From Pseudomonadota bacterium (GTDB lineage: Bacteria; Desulfobacterota; Binatia; Binatales; Binataceae): a stretch of 64,000 nucleotides of DNA. Within the stretch, counting starts at the first letter, position 1, and every line of letters begins with the position of its first letter. Under the pieces are notes generated by a model. That model ran no database searches and was not told where the DNA came from. It was given only the letters and a program-made list of their open reading frames with translations. The stretch spans positions 248,001 through 312,000 of the forward strand of contig JAJPIF010000011.1 of NCBI GenBank assembly GCA_021324885.1. The letters run 5' to 3'. Below, piece by piece: positions 17,193 to 26,771 of this stretch. Position numbers and translations under genes: made by a program.

Positions 17193-17606
17193 CAGATTCG
17201 CGCCTCCTCACCCGTGAGCATCAACAGCCCCTGTCAATATGGTAACCCCCGCACCGATCAGCGCGCCAGTACGAGCATCGCGGCGGCCGCCGCCTGTCGA
17301 CAACCAGGACGGCCCCTCGTTCGATCCGCTCCCATGCTTGCGGTCCGGACGGAATTTTTGCACCGCGGCATTGTCGTCGGCCAAAATGCCGGCTGGCAAG
17401 CCTTTGGTTTTAAAATCCACGTGCTAATATACGGCCCGCTTGCAGGGTGGCCGGCCGTGCGGGTTATCGCACAAGAGCGCCGCCGGCAGGTTCTCCGGCG
17501 CTGCTCGGGGCAAATCATTGATGGGGATGAGCGACGTGAAACACAGCTTTATGCGGGGCAAATCGCGGTCTTGCGCGGATCAGGCGGGATTCGAGGTGGG
17601 GCACTA
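17193..17606. other. Divergent control region, IDO / MMPL transporter
   Basis: 414 bases. A possible sigma-70 promoter reads toward the transporter (TTTGGT 17403-17408, 16-base gap, TAATAT 17425-17430). A 28-codon ORF (17521-17607) ends in TAATG, overlapping the transporter start. The open frame of the transporter extends far upstream, but that stretch lacks coding character and I excluded it. Confidence 0.35.
17403..17430 (+). promoter_or_regulatory. Possible sigma-70 promoter for the first MMPL gene
   Basis: TTTGGT (17403-17408) and TAATAT (17425-17430), 16 bases apart, in an otherwise GC-rich stretch. The first lies about 177 bases before the coding start. It is a weak match at -35, and the call is tentative. 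Confidence 0.28.
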
Positions 17607-17607
17607 A
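17521..17607 (+). CDS. Possible 28-residue leader peptide
   Basis: Starts ATG 17521 and encodes 28 residues ending EVGH; its TAA shares its last A with the transporter ATG (TAATG). This arrangement is typical of translational coupling. The peptide has no recognisable family. It could be a chance ORF. Confidence 0.25.
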   Translation: MGMSDVKHSFMRGKSRSCADQAGFEVGH

Positions 17608-20045
17608 TGGCAGCTGCAGACGGCCATCATACCGGCGGTATCGGCAGATTCATCATCACCTATCGCGCGCCGATCGGAATTCTTCTTATTGCCGTGACCG
17701 CATTCATGGCGTACTGGGCGGCGCATGCGCAGGTCGGCACACAGTTCAACAATTTCTTCCCGGTCAATCATCCGGACACAAAGCTTTATCGCAAATTCCA
17801 GTACCAGTACGGCGGCGCCCAGACCCTCGTCATCCTGATGCGGCTGAAGCACGGCGACATCTTCAACGCCAAAATGTTGCATAAGATCCAGGACGTCACG
17901 TTCGACGCCAATGCCCTGCCCGGCGTCAATCACAACGAGATTTTCTCGCTCGCCTCGCTGCGCAACGTTTACGCCGAAGCGGAGCCGGGCGCGATCATAT
18001 CCAAGTGCTTCATGTATCCCTGGGTGCCCGAAACGCCTGAAGGTATCGCCAGACTCAAGAGCATCGTCGAAAGCCATCGCGAGTCCATCACCCCGTTTGT
18101 CAACTATGACAATCGCGGCGCGGTGGTCACCGCCAGTTTCGTCGAGGACAAGCTCGACTACAAAGCCCTGTTCGACGGCATCCAGAACATCATTCACAAG
18201 TACCAGGATGACAACACGGAGTTTTATGTCGCCGGACTGCCCGTGATCGCCGGGTGGGGTTACCACTATCTGCCGCGCATCATGCTGATCTTTGTCGTTT
18301 CGATCGCGCTGATGCTCATCATCCTCTACCTGAGCCTGGGCCAGCGCAGCAGTTGGTGGGCGCCCATCCTGACCGGCTCGTTCTCAGCCATCTGGGGCCT
18401 CGGCTTCATCGGCCTGATGGGTTACAACTTCGACCCCGTGATGCTGGTGATTCCGTTCATTCTGACCGCGCGCGATTTAAGTCACGGCATCCAATGGCAG
18501 GGACGCTACTACAACGAACTGGACGCGCTGGATGACAAGACCCTGGCGTGCATCACGACCACCAACGTGATGCTGCCGCCGGGGTTGCTGTCAATTCTCG
18601 CCGATATCGCGGGGATCATCTTCATATCGCTCGGCGGTATCCCGGTGCTCAAGGAAATCGGATTCGGCGGCGCGGTATGGCTCGCCGGCAGCGTGACGAT
18701 GGTTTTCGTGTTCCAGCCGATCTTCATGAGTTACCTGCCGCGTCCGCGGGTCAGGGAGCGGCGATGGTGGCAGAGGCAGGGGCGCCGGCCGCGCCGCACG
18801 CCGATTCATGCTTTTGCGCAATGGCTGGTCAAAGTCCCTGTTACCCCCGGCGCTTTTCGCACCGCGCTGCTGGTGGGCGGGGCGCTGTTTATCGTGTGGG
18901 GTATCTCCTCGGGCCAGCGCGCGCGGATCGGCTATCAGCAACCGGGAACTCCGCTGTACAAGCCTGGCTCCAAGGTTAACCAGGACATGGACGTGATCAG
19001 CCATTATCTGCCCACCGATGAAGGATGGGTGGTGCTGAAGACGCCCGATTTTCCCAGCCCGCAATCCAGTATCGCGCCCAACGTGATGCGGATGGTCAAC
19101 GACATGCAGGACTACCTGCTCAATCGCGGCGACGTGCTGGCGGTGGTCAGCTTCGCCGGCGTCGGCATCGCGCCGATCAACCAGATGTTTCATAACGGTC
19201 ATCCCAAGTACCGCAACGTACCCTCCTCGATTAAACTGGCGGGCGCGCTCTGGTATATGTTCCTGGGCGGGACGGCGCCTGGAGAAATCGAACGCTTTTT
19301 CGCCTACAGTCCCAAGATGACCAGCTCCTGTATCCGCCTGATGCTCAAGGATCACACCTATGACCGGCTCAACCGCGTCAGGCAGGAACTCCGGGATTTC
19401 GTGGCTACTCACGTCAGGACCAATCCCGAACTGAGCCATGTCCAGGTCGAGTTCCTGGGCGGCGACTCCGGACTTTACCTGGCCGCCAATGACGTGTTGT
19501 ACCGTCTCGACCTGATTAACATCACGTTCGTGCTGCTGGTCATCTATTTGTGTTGTACTTTTTCGTTCCGCTCGCCGGTCGCGGGCGCGCTCTTTATCGT
19601 GTCGGCGGTGATGGCCAACTTTGGCGCCTTCATTTATATGAATGCGCGCGGCATCGGTCTGACGATCGACACCATTCCGGTGATTTCGCTCGGCATCGGA
19701 CTTGGAATCGACTACGGAATCTATGTGGTCGCTCGCATCCAGGACGAGGTCATCGGGGGCGCGACGATCGAAGAGGCGGTGACCACCGCGCTGAGCACGA
19801 CCGGCGCCGCGGTCTTCAGCACATTCGCCGTGATGGTCGGCGGCATTTTGCCGTGGGCGTTTTCGCCGCTGCTGTTCCATAACGAGATGAGCGTGCTGCT
19901 GATTTTCCTGATGGGCACCAACATGATCGCCGGCTGCCTGATCCTCCCGTCGTTCATTGCCTGGTACCGTCCGCATTTCATCAGCCGTTTCCTGCATCCG
20001 CGCGAAGCCAAACCGGCGCCCGCTGATCGTGCCGTAATCAGTTAA
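17607..20045 (+). CDS. MMPL/RND-superfamily transporter (first paralogue)
   Basis: 812 residues. The layout is the RND double repeat: one helix (residues about 21-40), a large periplasmic domain, five helices (about 225-380), a cytoplasmic linker, then the same pattern again, ending with five helices (about 640-790). Conserved blocks include FILTARDLSHGIQW in the first half and LGIGLGIDYGIYVVAR in the second, which carry the membrane acidic residues for proton coupling. There is no membrane-fusion or outer-membrane partner nearby, fitting the MMPL branch that exports lipids or hydrophobic compounds. ATG 17607 has GAGGTGGGG upstream. It is homologous along its length to the 23025-25439 gene. 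Confidence 0.88.
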   Translation: MAAADGHHTGGIGRFIITYRAPIGILLIAVTAFMAYWAAHAQVGTQFNNFFPVNHPDTKLYRKFQYQYGGAQTLVILMRLKHGDIFNAKMLHKIQDVTFDANALPGVNHNEIFSLASLRNVYAEAEPGAIISKCFMYPWVPETPEGIARLKSIVESHRESITPFVNYDNRGAVVTASFVEDKLDYKALFDGIQNIIHKYQDDNTEFYVAGLPVIAGWGYHYLPRIMLIFVVSIALMLIILYLSLGQRSSWWAPILTGSFSAIWGLGFIGLMGYNFDPVMLVIPFILTARDLSHGIQWQGRYYNELDALDDKTLACITTTNVMLPPGLLSILADIAGIIFISLGGIPVLKEIGFGGAVWLAGSVTMVFVFQPIFMSYLPRPRVRERRWWQRQGRRPRRTPIHAFAQWLVKVPVTPGAFRTALLVGGALFIVWGISSGQRARIGYQQPGTPLYKPGSKVNQDMDVISHYLPTDEGWVVLKTPDFPSPQSSIAPNVMRMVNDMQDYLLNRGDVLAVVSFAGVGIAPINQMFHNGHPKYRNVPSSIKLAGALWYMFLGGTAPGEIERFFAYSPKMTSSCIRLMLKDHTYDRLNRVRQELRDFVATHVRTNPELSHVQVEFLGGDSGLYLAANDVLYRLDLINITFVLLVIYLCCTFSFRSPVAGALFIVSAVMANFGAFIYMNARGIGLTIDTIPVISLGIGLGIDYGIYVVARIQDEVIGGATIEEAVTTALSTTGAAVFSTFAVMVGGILPWAFSPLLFHNEMSVLLIFLMGTNMIAGCLILPSFIAWYRPHFISRFLHPREAKPAPADRAVIS

Positions 20046-20101
20046 ACGCTTGGACAACGCGCCCGTTTTGGCGCTAATTCTAGAGGCAGGAGGATCCCCC
20101 C

Positions 20102-21736
20102 ATGGCAAAGATCGACGGCAACTCGCTGGTTGTCAGAGCCTTGAAGGATGAAGGGGTCGATACGGTCTTCTATCTTACTGGGGGCCCGATGGTCGACGTC
20201 GGCGCCCGCTGCATCGAAGCCGGGTTTCGCACCATCGACTGCCGTCACGAACAGGCCGCCGCGATGGCCGCGCATGCGTACAGCCGCGTGATCGGCAAGC
20301 CGGGTGTATGCTTCGCCGCCTCCGGACCGGGCACGACCAACCTGATTACCGGAATCGGCAACGCCTATCTCGACGCCATCCCGGTGGTTGCGCTGGGCGG
20401 CGCCAGTCCGCTGTCCGAGGTTGGCAAGGGCGCCTTCCAGGAGATGGACCAGGTCGCGATGTTCAAGCCGATTACCAAATGGTCCGAACGCGTGATGCAC
20501 GTCAGCCGCATCCCGGAGATTATCAACAAGGCGTTCCGCATCGCGACCGGCGGCCAACCGGGTCCGGTTTATATCGATCTGCCGGCCGACGTTTTGTACA
20601 ACGTCGCCGAGGAGAGCAAGGTGCTGTTCCCCAAGCAGCCCCATCGGCTGGCGCGCATCAGCGGGGATCCCGAGATGATCAAACGGGCGATCGCGCTGCT
20701 CAAGCAGGCGCAGCGTCCCGTTATCCTGACCGGCACAGGCATTTTCTGGTCGGGCGCGATGGCGGAACTCAAGCAGTTCGTCGAGCTCACCGGTATTCCC
20801 TTCTACGCGACGCCGCAGGGCCGCGGCGTTATCCCGGAGGACCATCCGCTCAGCTTCCTTGGCGCGCGCAACCAGGCGTGGAAGGAGGCGGACGTCGTCC
20901 TGGTCCTGGGCACGCGGCTTAACTTCATCGCCGGCTATGGGATGCCGCCGCGATGGGCCGCCGATCTCAAGGTCATCCAGGTCGATATCTGCGACGAGGA
21001 AATCGGCCGCAATCGCCCGGTCGATGTGCCCATCGTGGGCGATTGCAAAATGGTGCTGCGCCAACTGCTCGAGGAAGGCCGCGACGCCTTCAGGGGACGC
21101 AAGGAATTGCCGTGGATCGAGACTCTGCGCGGCTACAATCAGCGCTCGATCGAGAAGTCGGCCGCGCTGCTCAATTCCGACGCCGTCCCGATCCATCCGC
21201 TGCGCCTGTGCAAGGAGGTGCGCGATTTCATGGATCGCGACGCGATCATCATCGTCGACGGCCACGAAATCCTGAATTTCGCGCGCCAGTCAATTCCGAT
21301 CTTCGCCCCGGGCCATTCAGTCAACGCCGGGCCCAACGGATGTATGGGCGTTGCGGTGCCGTTCGGGATGGGGGCGAAGGTGGCCAAACCCGGGACCCAG
21401 GTAATCGTGCTCAGCGGCGACGGTTCCTTCGGCTTCAATGGCATCGAAGTTGATACCATGATTCGCCACAAGATTCCGGCGATGATCGTGATCAGCAATA
21501 ACGGCGGATGGGCCTCGCTGGGCGGGATGAGCGCCGGGCGCGATCTTGATTTCAGCCGCTACGACAAGATGGCCGAAGTCTTTGGCGCGCATGGCGAATT
21601 CGTGGAGAAGCCCCAGGACATCCGCCCCGCGCTGGAGCGGGCCAAGGCCTCGGGCAAAGTGTCGGTAGTCAACGTGATTACCGATCCGAAGGCGCGCTCG
21701 GCCACGACCGCCTTCGCGAACTACCGGGCGATTTGA
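20102..21736 (+). CDS. Thiamine-diphosphate-dependent enzyme (acetolactate synthase-like)
   Basis: 544 residues with the three-domain ThDP fold. Glu50, in DCRHEQAA, is the cofactor-activating glutamate. The central domain is a nucleotide-binding-like fold. The C-terminal ThDP/Mg motif runs from GDGS (439-442) to ISNN (about 464-467). It belongs to the broad AHAS/oxalyl-CoA decarboxylase/benzoylformate decarboxylase group; the reaction, C-C cleavage or ligation of a 2-keto acid or acyl-CoA, cannot be narrowed. A textbook GCAGGAGG Shine-Dalgarno precedes ATG 20102. It is flanked by the transporter (56 bases) and the amidohydrolase (88 bases), so they are probably cotranscribed. Confidence 0.87.
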   Translation: MAKIDGNSLVVRALKDEGVDTVFYLTGGPMVDVGARCIEAGFRTIDCRHEQAAAMAAHAYSRVIGKPGVCFAASGPGTTNLITGIGNAYLDAIPVVALGGASPLSEVGKGAFQEMDQVAMFKPITKWSERVMHVSRIPEIINKAFRIATGGQPGPVYIDLPADVLYNVAEESKVLFPKQPHRLARISGDPEMIKRAIALLKQAQRPVILTGTGIFWSGAMAELKQFVELTGIPFYATPQGRGVIPEDHPLSFLGARNQAWKEADVVLVLGTRLNFIAGYGMPPRWAADLKVIQVDICDEEIGRNRPVDVPIVGDCKMVLRQLLEEGRDAFRGRKELPWIETLRGYNQRSIEKSAALLNSDAVPIHPLRLCKEVRDFMDRDAIIIVDGHEILNFARQSIPIFAPGHSVNAGPNGCMGVAVPFGMGAKVAKPGTQVIVLSGDGSFGFNGIEVDTMIRHKIPAMIVISNNGGWASLGGMSAGRDLDFSRYDKMAEVFGAHGEFVEKPQDIRPALERAKASGKVSVVNVITDPKARSATTAFANYRAI

Positions 21737-21748
21737 CGCGCTTGCAAT

Positions 21749-21779
21749 CTCGCGCCGCGCACACCTTCGCGGGCGCGAG
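21749..21779. repeat. 8-bp stem-loop between ThDP enzyme and amidohydrolase
   Basis: CTCGCGCC (21749-21756) pairs with GGCGCGAG (21772-21779). There is no T run, so it may be an intercistronic mRNA hairpin that changes the stoichiometry of the two products rather than a terminator. Confidence 0.35.
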
Positions 21780-21824
21780 AGTAAACTGTGCCCGGATGTT
21801 AGACTGAATTTCAGGAGTGAACTT

Positions 21825-22967
21825 ATGTCAGCGCTTAAAGTGATATCAGCGGACTCTCACATGATGGAGCCGGGAGATTTATGGGTTGAGCGCCTGGATC
21901 GCAAATTCAAGGACCGCGCGCCCCGCGTGATCGTACAGGGCAAAAAAGAGCAGCCGGTGTTTTCCGCCCCCGGCATGCAGCCCTATCCGGTCGCGGTGGC
22001 GTTCGCGGCCGGACGCAGCGGGAAGGAGATGCAGGAATTTGTCGATCATGCCACCGAGGAACAGGCCCAGCGCTATCGCGATCCGGCCCTGCGCATCGAG
22101 GATCAGGACCGCGACGGCGTCAGCGCCGAAGTCCTGTACACGTCGCTGGGAATGTCGCTGTTCGGACTGGAAGATGCCGAGCTTCAACTGGCCTGCTTTC
22201 GCGCGTACAACGACTGGGTGAGCGAGTTCTGCTCCCATAACCCGAAGCGTTTCGTTGGCATCGCGCTGATCCCGCTTGCGGATGTCGAACAGGGTGCCGC
22301 GGAACTGCGGCGCGCGGCCAAGGCCGGGCTCAAAGGAGCGATGATCTGGGGCGCGGCGCCGCCGGACAAGCCGTTCTGGCATCCGTTGTATGACCCGTTC
22401 TGGAGTGCGGCGCAGGAGCTTTCGATGCCGCTGTCGCTGCACGTGATAACCGGCGCGCCAGGCACCAGTGGCCGCAAGCCGGAGGCGGAGCGCGCACCCC
22501 TGAAGCTCAAGGGCGCCACCCGCGTCACGCGTTACATGAAACTGCCGCTGGACGCGCAGGCTTCGTTGACGGACATGATTTTGGGCGGAGTCCTGATGCG
22601 ATTTCCGCGCCTGAAGCTGGTGTCGGCGGAAAACGACAGCGGATGGATCGCGCATTACATGTACCGGCTGGATCACGCCTTCGAGAAGTTCGGCGTGTTC
22701 CTTGAGACGAACCTGGACATGAAGCCCAGCGATTACGTGCGCCGCCAGCTCTGGGCGACCTTCCAGGACGATCCGATCGGTCCGCTGACCTGGCAGTACT
22801 TCGGCGAGGAACGCTTCATGTGGGCGTCGGACTACCCCCACACGGATTCGACGTTCCCCCATTCGCGCGAGGTCATCGAGCGCGATTTCGCCAATATCCC
22901 GCAAGCGGTCAAGCGCAAGATAGTCTGCGACAACGCGGCGCAATTGTATGGCGTGCCGTTGAGCTGA
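21825..22967 (+). CDS. Amidohydrolase-2 family metal-dependent hydrolase/decarboxylase
   Basis: 380 residues of the ACMSD-like TIM-barrel family. The strand-1 metal motif is ADSH (Asp10, His12). His is present in the SLHVITGAPG strand, and the late Asp lies in MWASDYPHTDSTFPHS, the family's conserved ending. Members hydrolyse or decarboxylate ring-cleavage and aromatic acids. Neighbours are the ThDP enzyme upstream and the second MMPL transporter, convergent, downstream. CAGGAG lies before ATG 21825. The substrate is unknown. Confidence 0.87.
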   Translation: MSALKVISADSHMMEPGDLWVERLDRKFKDRAPRVIVQGKKEQPVFSAPGMQPYPVAVAFAAGRSGKEMQEFVDHATEEQAQRYRDPALRIEDQDRDGVSAEVLYTSLGMSLFGLEDAELQLACFRAYNDWVSEFCSHNPKRFVGIALIPLADVEQGAAELRRAAKAGLKGAMIWGAAPPDKPFWHPLYDPFWSAAQELSMPLSLHVITGAPGTSGRKPEAERAPLKLKGATRVTRYMKLPLDAQASLTDMILGGVLMRFPRLKLVSAENDSGWIAHYMYRLDHAFEKFGVFLETNLDMKPSDYVRRQLWATFQDDPIGPLTWQYFGEERFMWASDYPHTDSTFPHSREVIERDFANIPQAVKRKIVCDNAAQLYGVPLS

Positions 22968-23024
22968 CAGGATCGCATTTGGCGCGAGGACGTGGCGAAG
23001 GCTTCGTCTTCAAGCGTTTGAACT

Positions 23025-25439
23025 TCAGCTGATTGCGAGGCCTTCGGCGGCGGCGATGCGGCGCTCGATCGCTTCCTCGCGCGCCCATTCGTGGCGCGTG
23101 ATGAATCCCGGTCCGGACCATGAGATGAACGCCGGGATGAGCCATACTCCGGCCAGCACGTTGGTTGCCAACAGAATAGTCAGCAGCATCGCCATATGGT
23201 GATGGAACTGGGCGGGAGAGAACACCCATGGCAGGATGCCGCCAATCATTACGCAGAACGTACTGAGGACGCTTTCTCCGGCGCTCTTGAGCGCCAGCCT
23301 GACGGCGTCGTCCAGTTGATGGCCGGCCATCACTTCAGCGCGCATGCGCGAGACCGTCGAAATGCCGTAGTCGATTCCCAGCCCCATCGCCAGCGAGATC
23401 ACCGGCACCGAATCGATCGTCAGTTGAATGCCGCGCAGATACATGTAGCTGAAGGCGGTGAAGTTGGCCAGGATGCACGCGAACACCAGCAGGAAACCGG
23501 CCAGCCATGACCCGAACAGGGCGGTGCAAAAGATAAAGACGCAGGCCAGAACCAACCCGATGTTCACCATCGTGACCCGGTACAGGACGTCGTCGGCCGC
23601 GGCGTACAGCCCCGCGAGCCCCGCCATATAAAGGACATTGACTTTGGCGAACGCCGGCTTGCCGTCAGTGTAGGAGTGGAGAAAGCCGGCGATCTCGCGC
23701 TGAACCCGATTCAGGGTCGGCGCAGTGTGATCGGTGAGCATGACGCGGATGCAGGTTTCCTTGGCCTCGGTATTGGAGATGTAATGCTCCATGTCGCCGG
23801 GCGCCGTGCCGCCGAGGAACAGATACCATAGATTTCCCGCCTGTTGCGGGTTTTTGGGGATGCCGAAAAATTTCGGATGTCCATAATGGAACATCTGGTT
23901 GAAGGGCGCGATCACGGTGGAAGCGAAAGAGATGACCTGCTTGACGGCGGAATCATTGAGCAGATAGCCGCGCATATGATCAGCCATCCTCAGCACATTG
24001 GGCGCCAATACTGATTGCTGATCGGGGTAAGGCGGGGTAACCAGCAGCACCCAGGCCTCATCGACGGGGAATTTCCGCCCGATAGCCTCGGCGTCGGTAT
24101 TGACCTTGGCATCGGGGCGGTAAAGCGGGGTGCCGGCATGATTATAGCCGACCTGGATTTTGTATGCCGAAATGACGCCGAGAATCAGCAATCCCAACGA
24201 TGCGGAAAGCAGCAGCTTGCGGCGCCATCCGGGCGTGACCGGCACTTCCACGATCCGATCGATCACCGGCTCCAGGCGGCGCGCCAATTCGCGATTGCGC
24301 TCGAACTTCCAGGTATGGCGGGGGGGCGGCAGATAGCTCATCACAATGGGCTGGAAAATAAACACCATCAGCACGCTGGCGCCCAACCATACCGTCCCTG
24401 CGCGCGCGATGTGATCGAGCACCGGAATTCCGGAAAAAGAGATAAATACAATTCCACTGATATCCGCCGCGACCGCGACCAGTCCCGGAACCAGCATCAG
24501 GTTGGTGGTCTTGACGCAGGCCTCGTGCCGATCCTCCACTTCGTTAAGCACGGTGTAATAGCGCCGCTGCCATCCGATCGCATGACTCATATCGCGCGCG
24601 GTCAGGATGAACGGCACCACCAGCATCAGGGGGTCGAACCCGTAGCCCATCAGACCCACGAAACCCATGCCCCACACCGCCGAGCAGCATCCCGTCAGCG
24701 CCGGCACCCACCACGACGTGTATGCGCCGAGGTTGGCATAGAGCACCAGTACGATTATCAGGCAGGCGATCACGAAAATGCTGATGATGGCGGGCAGATA
24801 GTAAAAGTCGTAACCCCGCACCACCGGCTCGCCGGCGATAAATATCTGATGGTTGGCGTCCTGATTTTCAGCCACTATCTGGCGGATGCGCTTGAAGAGC
24901 TGGCGATAATCCAGCCCGTCCTCGTTGAATGACGCGGTAATCAGCGTGCTTTTGTTGTCGTCGCTGATCAAATGGCGCAGCTGCTCGCGATGGGCAAAGA
25001 CGCGCTGCTTGAGCGCTTCGATATCGGCCTGGGTTTCGGGGACCGAAGGATACATGAAGGGCTTGACGTTCAACCCTCCCGGTACGGCCTGCGCATAGGC
25101 GACGCGATAAGAGGACAGCGAGAAAACTTCCTGATGGTTGACGCCGGGTAGCCAGTCAACCTCCTTGCTGATTTCCTGGATTTTGCGCAGCGTATCCAGA
25201 TTGAAGATATCGCCGTGCTTTACCTGGAGCATCACCACCAAAGCCTGAGCGCCGCCAAATTCATGGAAACGCTTGGCGAGAATTACGTTGCGATGCTGCG
25301 CGGGAAAGAAATCGATGAATCGAGTTGAGATATTAACTTTGGCCGCCGCGTATGCCATCAACAGCGTGGCCGCGATCAGAACCGCTCCAATCTCCCTGCG
25401 AAACCCCAGTATTACGTCGCCTGCGCTAGTGCATTTCAC
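23025..25439 (-). CDS. MMPL/RND-superfamily transporter (second paralogue)
   Basis: 804 residues, sharing the double 6-helix repeat and motif order with the 17607-20045 gene: FFPAQH/FFPVNH near residue 45, FGGAQALVVMLQVKHGDIFN, PFILTARDMSHAIGW, GYNHAGTPLYRPDAKVN, LFLGGTAPGDMEHYI and LAMGLGIDYGISTVSR. The two paralogues face each other across the ThDP enzyme and amidohydrolase. No accessory export subunits are visible. It probably moves a hydrophobic or amphiphilic substrate between membrane and periplasm. It is transcribed from the 25.4-25.7 kb gap, divergent from the alpha/beta hydrolase. Confidence 0.87.
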   Translation of the reverse strand: MKCTSAGDVILGFRREIGAVLIAATLLMAYAAAKVNISTRFIDFFPAQHRNVILAKRFHEFGGAQALVVMLQVKHGDIFNLDTLRKIQEISKEVDWLPGVNHQEVFSLSSYRVAYAQAVPGGLNVKPFMYPSVPETQADIEALKQRVFAHREQLRHLISDDNKSTLITASFNEDGLDYRQLFKRIRQIVAENQDANHQIFIAGEPVVRGYDFYYLPAIISIFVIACLIIVLVLYANLGAYTSWWVPALTGCCSAVWGMGFVGLMGYGFDPLMLVVPFILTARDMSHAIGWQRRYYTVLNEVEDRHEACVKTTNLMLVPGLVAVAADISGIVFISFSGIPVLDHIARAGTVWLGASVLMVFIFQPIVMSYLPPPRHTWKFERNRELARRLEPVIDRIVEVPVTPGWRRKLLLSASLGLLILGVISAYKIQVGYNHAGTPLYRPDAKVNTDAEAIGRKFPVDEAWVLLVTPPYPDQQSVLAPNVLRMADHMRGYLLNDSAVKQVISFASTVIAPFNQMFHYGHPKFFGIPKNPQQAGNLWYLFLGGTAPGDMEHYISNTEAKETCIRVMLTDHTAPTLNRVQREIAGFLHSYTDGKPAFAKVNVLYMAGLAGLYAAADDVLYRVTMVNIGLVLACVFIFCTALFGSWLAGFLLVFACILANFTAFSYMYLRGIQLTIDSVPVISLAMGLGIDYGISTVSRMRAEVMAGHQLDDAVRLALKSAGESVLSTFCVMIGGILPWVFSPAQFHHHMAMLLTILLATNVLAGVWLIPAFISWSGPGFITRHEWAREEAIERRIAAAEGLAIS

Positions 25440-25740
25440 GGTTTGCCGCTCGCATTCTGATGTCCATCGATGGCCGCCGCCATCCGGACAACACGCAATT
25501 TATCCCCAGCCCAGCCCCACGACCGACATCCACTGAGAAAGCGCCCATCCAATCCGGACGCAACCAGCCACCCGAATTGCCGGTGAGGGAACAAAGCCTA
25601 GTAATCACACCCCTGCAATTTTTTCAAGGCGCAGGCGCGCTAAGCTGGTCAATGCGCAGCCGTGGCGCCTGAAGTTCTGGACGGCGGCAAATCTGGTTGT
25701 TATAAGCGGTCCAAATTCCCACGAGAGGGGCCGCCTTCCA
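25440..25740. other. Divergent intergenic region, nothing recognised
   Basis: 301 bases between the second MMPL gene and the alpha/beta hydrolase. I see no convincing ORF, hairpin or operator. It must hold the two divergent promoters. A GAGAGGGG stretch near 25723-25730 may serve as a distant Shine-Dalgarno for the hydrolase. Confidence 0.35.
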
Positions 25741-26655
25741 GTGTTTGACCCAGCCGAACAGCTTGAACATCTCCAAATGGCCGTGCAGGTCGCCGGCGTG
25801 GAAGTTTCCGAAATCGTGCTGCCCGAAGACCGCGATATAAAGGTCGGTGCTCTGCGTCTGCATTACTTGGACTGGGGCAACCCGGATCGGCCGCCGCTGG
25901 TCTTTCTCCATGGGGGCGCGCTGACCGCCCACACCTGGGACGTGGTCTGCCTGGCGCTGCGCGACCAGTATCATTGTCTGGCGCTGGATCAGCGCGGCCA
26001 CGGCGACAGCGATTGGGCGGATGATTACAGCCACGAGCGGCACTGTGAAGATATCACGGGGTTTATCGAGCAGCTTGGAATTGATCGCACGGTTATGATC
26101 GGCCAGTCGATGGGCGGCCTCAACTCGATTGTTTATGCGGGCGGCAGCACCAGGCGGCTGGCGGCGTTGGTGATCGTGGACGTCGGTCCCGAGTTGAACC
26201 TCGGGGGCACCCGGCGAATCGGCGACTTTATTCGCGATACACCGGAAGCGGAGAGCATCGACGCGTTCATTGAAAAGGCGATGGCATTCAATCCGCGCCG
26301 CGACCCGCTCCTGCTGCGCCGCAGCCTGCTCCATAACCTGCGCCAGCAGCCCAACGGCAAATGGACCTGGAAATGGGATCCGAACCGTATGCGCGACGGC
26401 GCCAGCCGAATCGAGGATCATATAGAAGCGATGCGCCGGCTATGGACTCACGTGGAGCGGATCGACTGTCCGGTGCTGGTGATGCGCGGGGGCAAAAGCG
26501 ACGTCTTTTCCGACGCAAATGCGCAGAAGCTCGCCGCTACGTTGCCGCAGGGACGATGGGTCCGGATAGACGACGCGGGCCATACGGTCCAGGGCGACAA
26601 TCCGCGCGATATGGTGCGTGTGCTGCGCGAATTTTTCCGCGAAATTCAGTATTAA
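25741..26655 (+). CDS. Alpha/beta hydrolase
   Basis: 304 residues, complete fold. Oxyanion loop in FLHGGALTAHTW; nucleophile Ser in the elbow GQSMGG; acid Asp in VMRGGKSDVFS; catalytic His in DDAGHTVQGDNP. The LDQRGHGDSDW block is typical of the epoxide-hydrolase/esterase/C-C hydrolase group. GTG 25741 is used as start; ATG 25777 is possible. Downstream, 116 bases away, is an acyl-CoA dehydrogenase, so it may form part of the same catabolic unit. Substrate unknown. Confidence 0.85.
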   Translation: MFDPAEQLEHLQMAVQVAGVEVSEIVLPEDRDIKVGALRLHYLDWGNPDRPPLVFLHGGALTAHTWDVVCLALRDQYHCLALDQRGHGDSDWADDYSHERHCEDITGFIEQLGIDRTVMIGQSMGGLNSIVYAGGSTRRLAALVIVDVGPELNLGGTRRIGDFIRDTPEAESIDAFIEKAMAFNPRRDPLLLRRSLLHNLRQQPNGKWTWKWDPNRMRDGASRIEDHIEAMRRLWTHVERIDCPVLVMRGGKSDVFSDANAQKLAATLPQGRWVRIDDAGHTVQGDNPRDMVRVLREFFREIQY

Positions 26656-26771
26656 GGCCGCCGGCCCGGTTTTCAGATGGGCGCCGCCACGTCCGCTTGC
26701 GTGAGCCGAAGCCCCAATGGTAGCTGATACGAATGCCGGTCTCAGTCGGTGCCGGCAGTGGAGGACAAGCA

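Noticed and set aside
18591-20108. Long minus-strand frame (about 505 codons) across the first MMPL gene
   Set aside because: Composition (Arg, His, Gly rich) fits a shadow of the GC-rich coding strand; the plus strand holds an unmistakable RND protein.
16029-22967. A kynurenine pathway linking IDO to the ACMSD-like amidohydrolase
   Set aside because: No formamidase, kynurenine hydroxylase or kynureninase is present, and the amidohydrolase belongs to a broad family; proximity alone does not support it.
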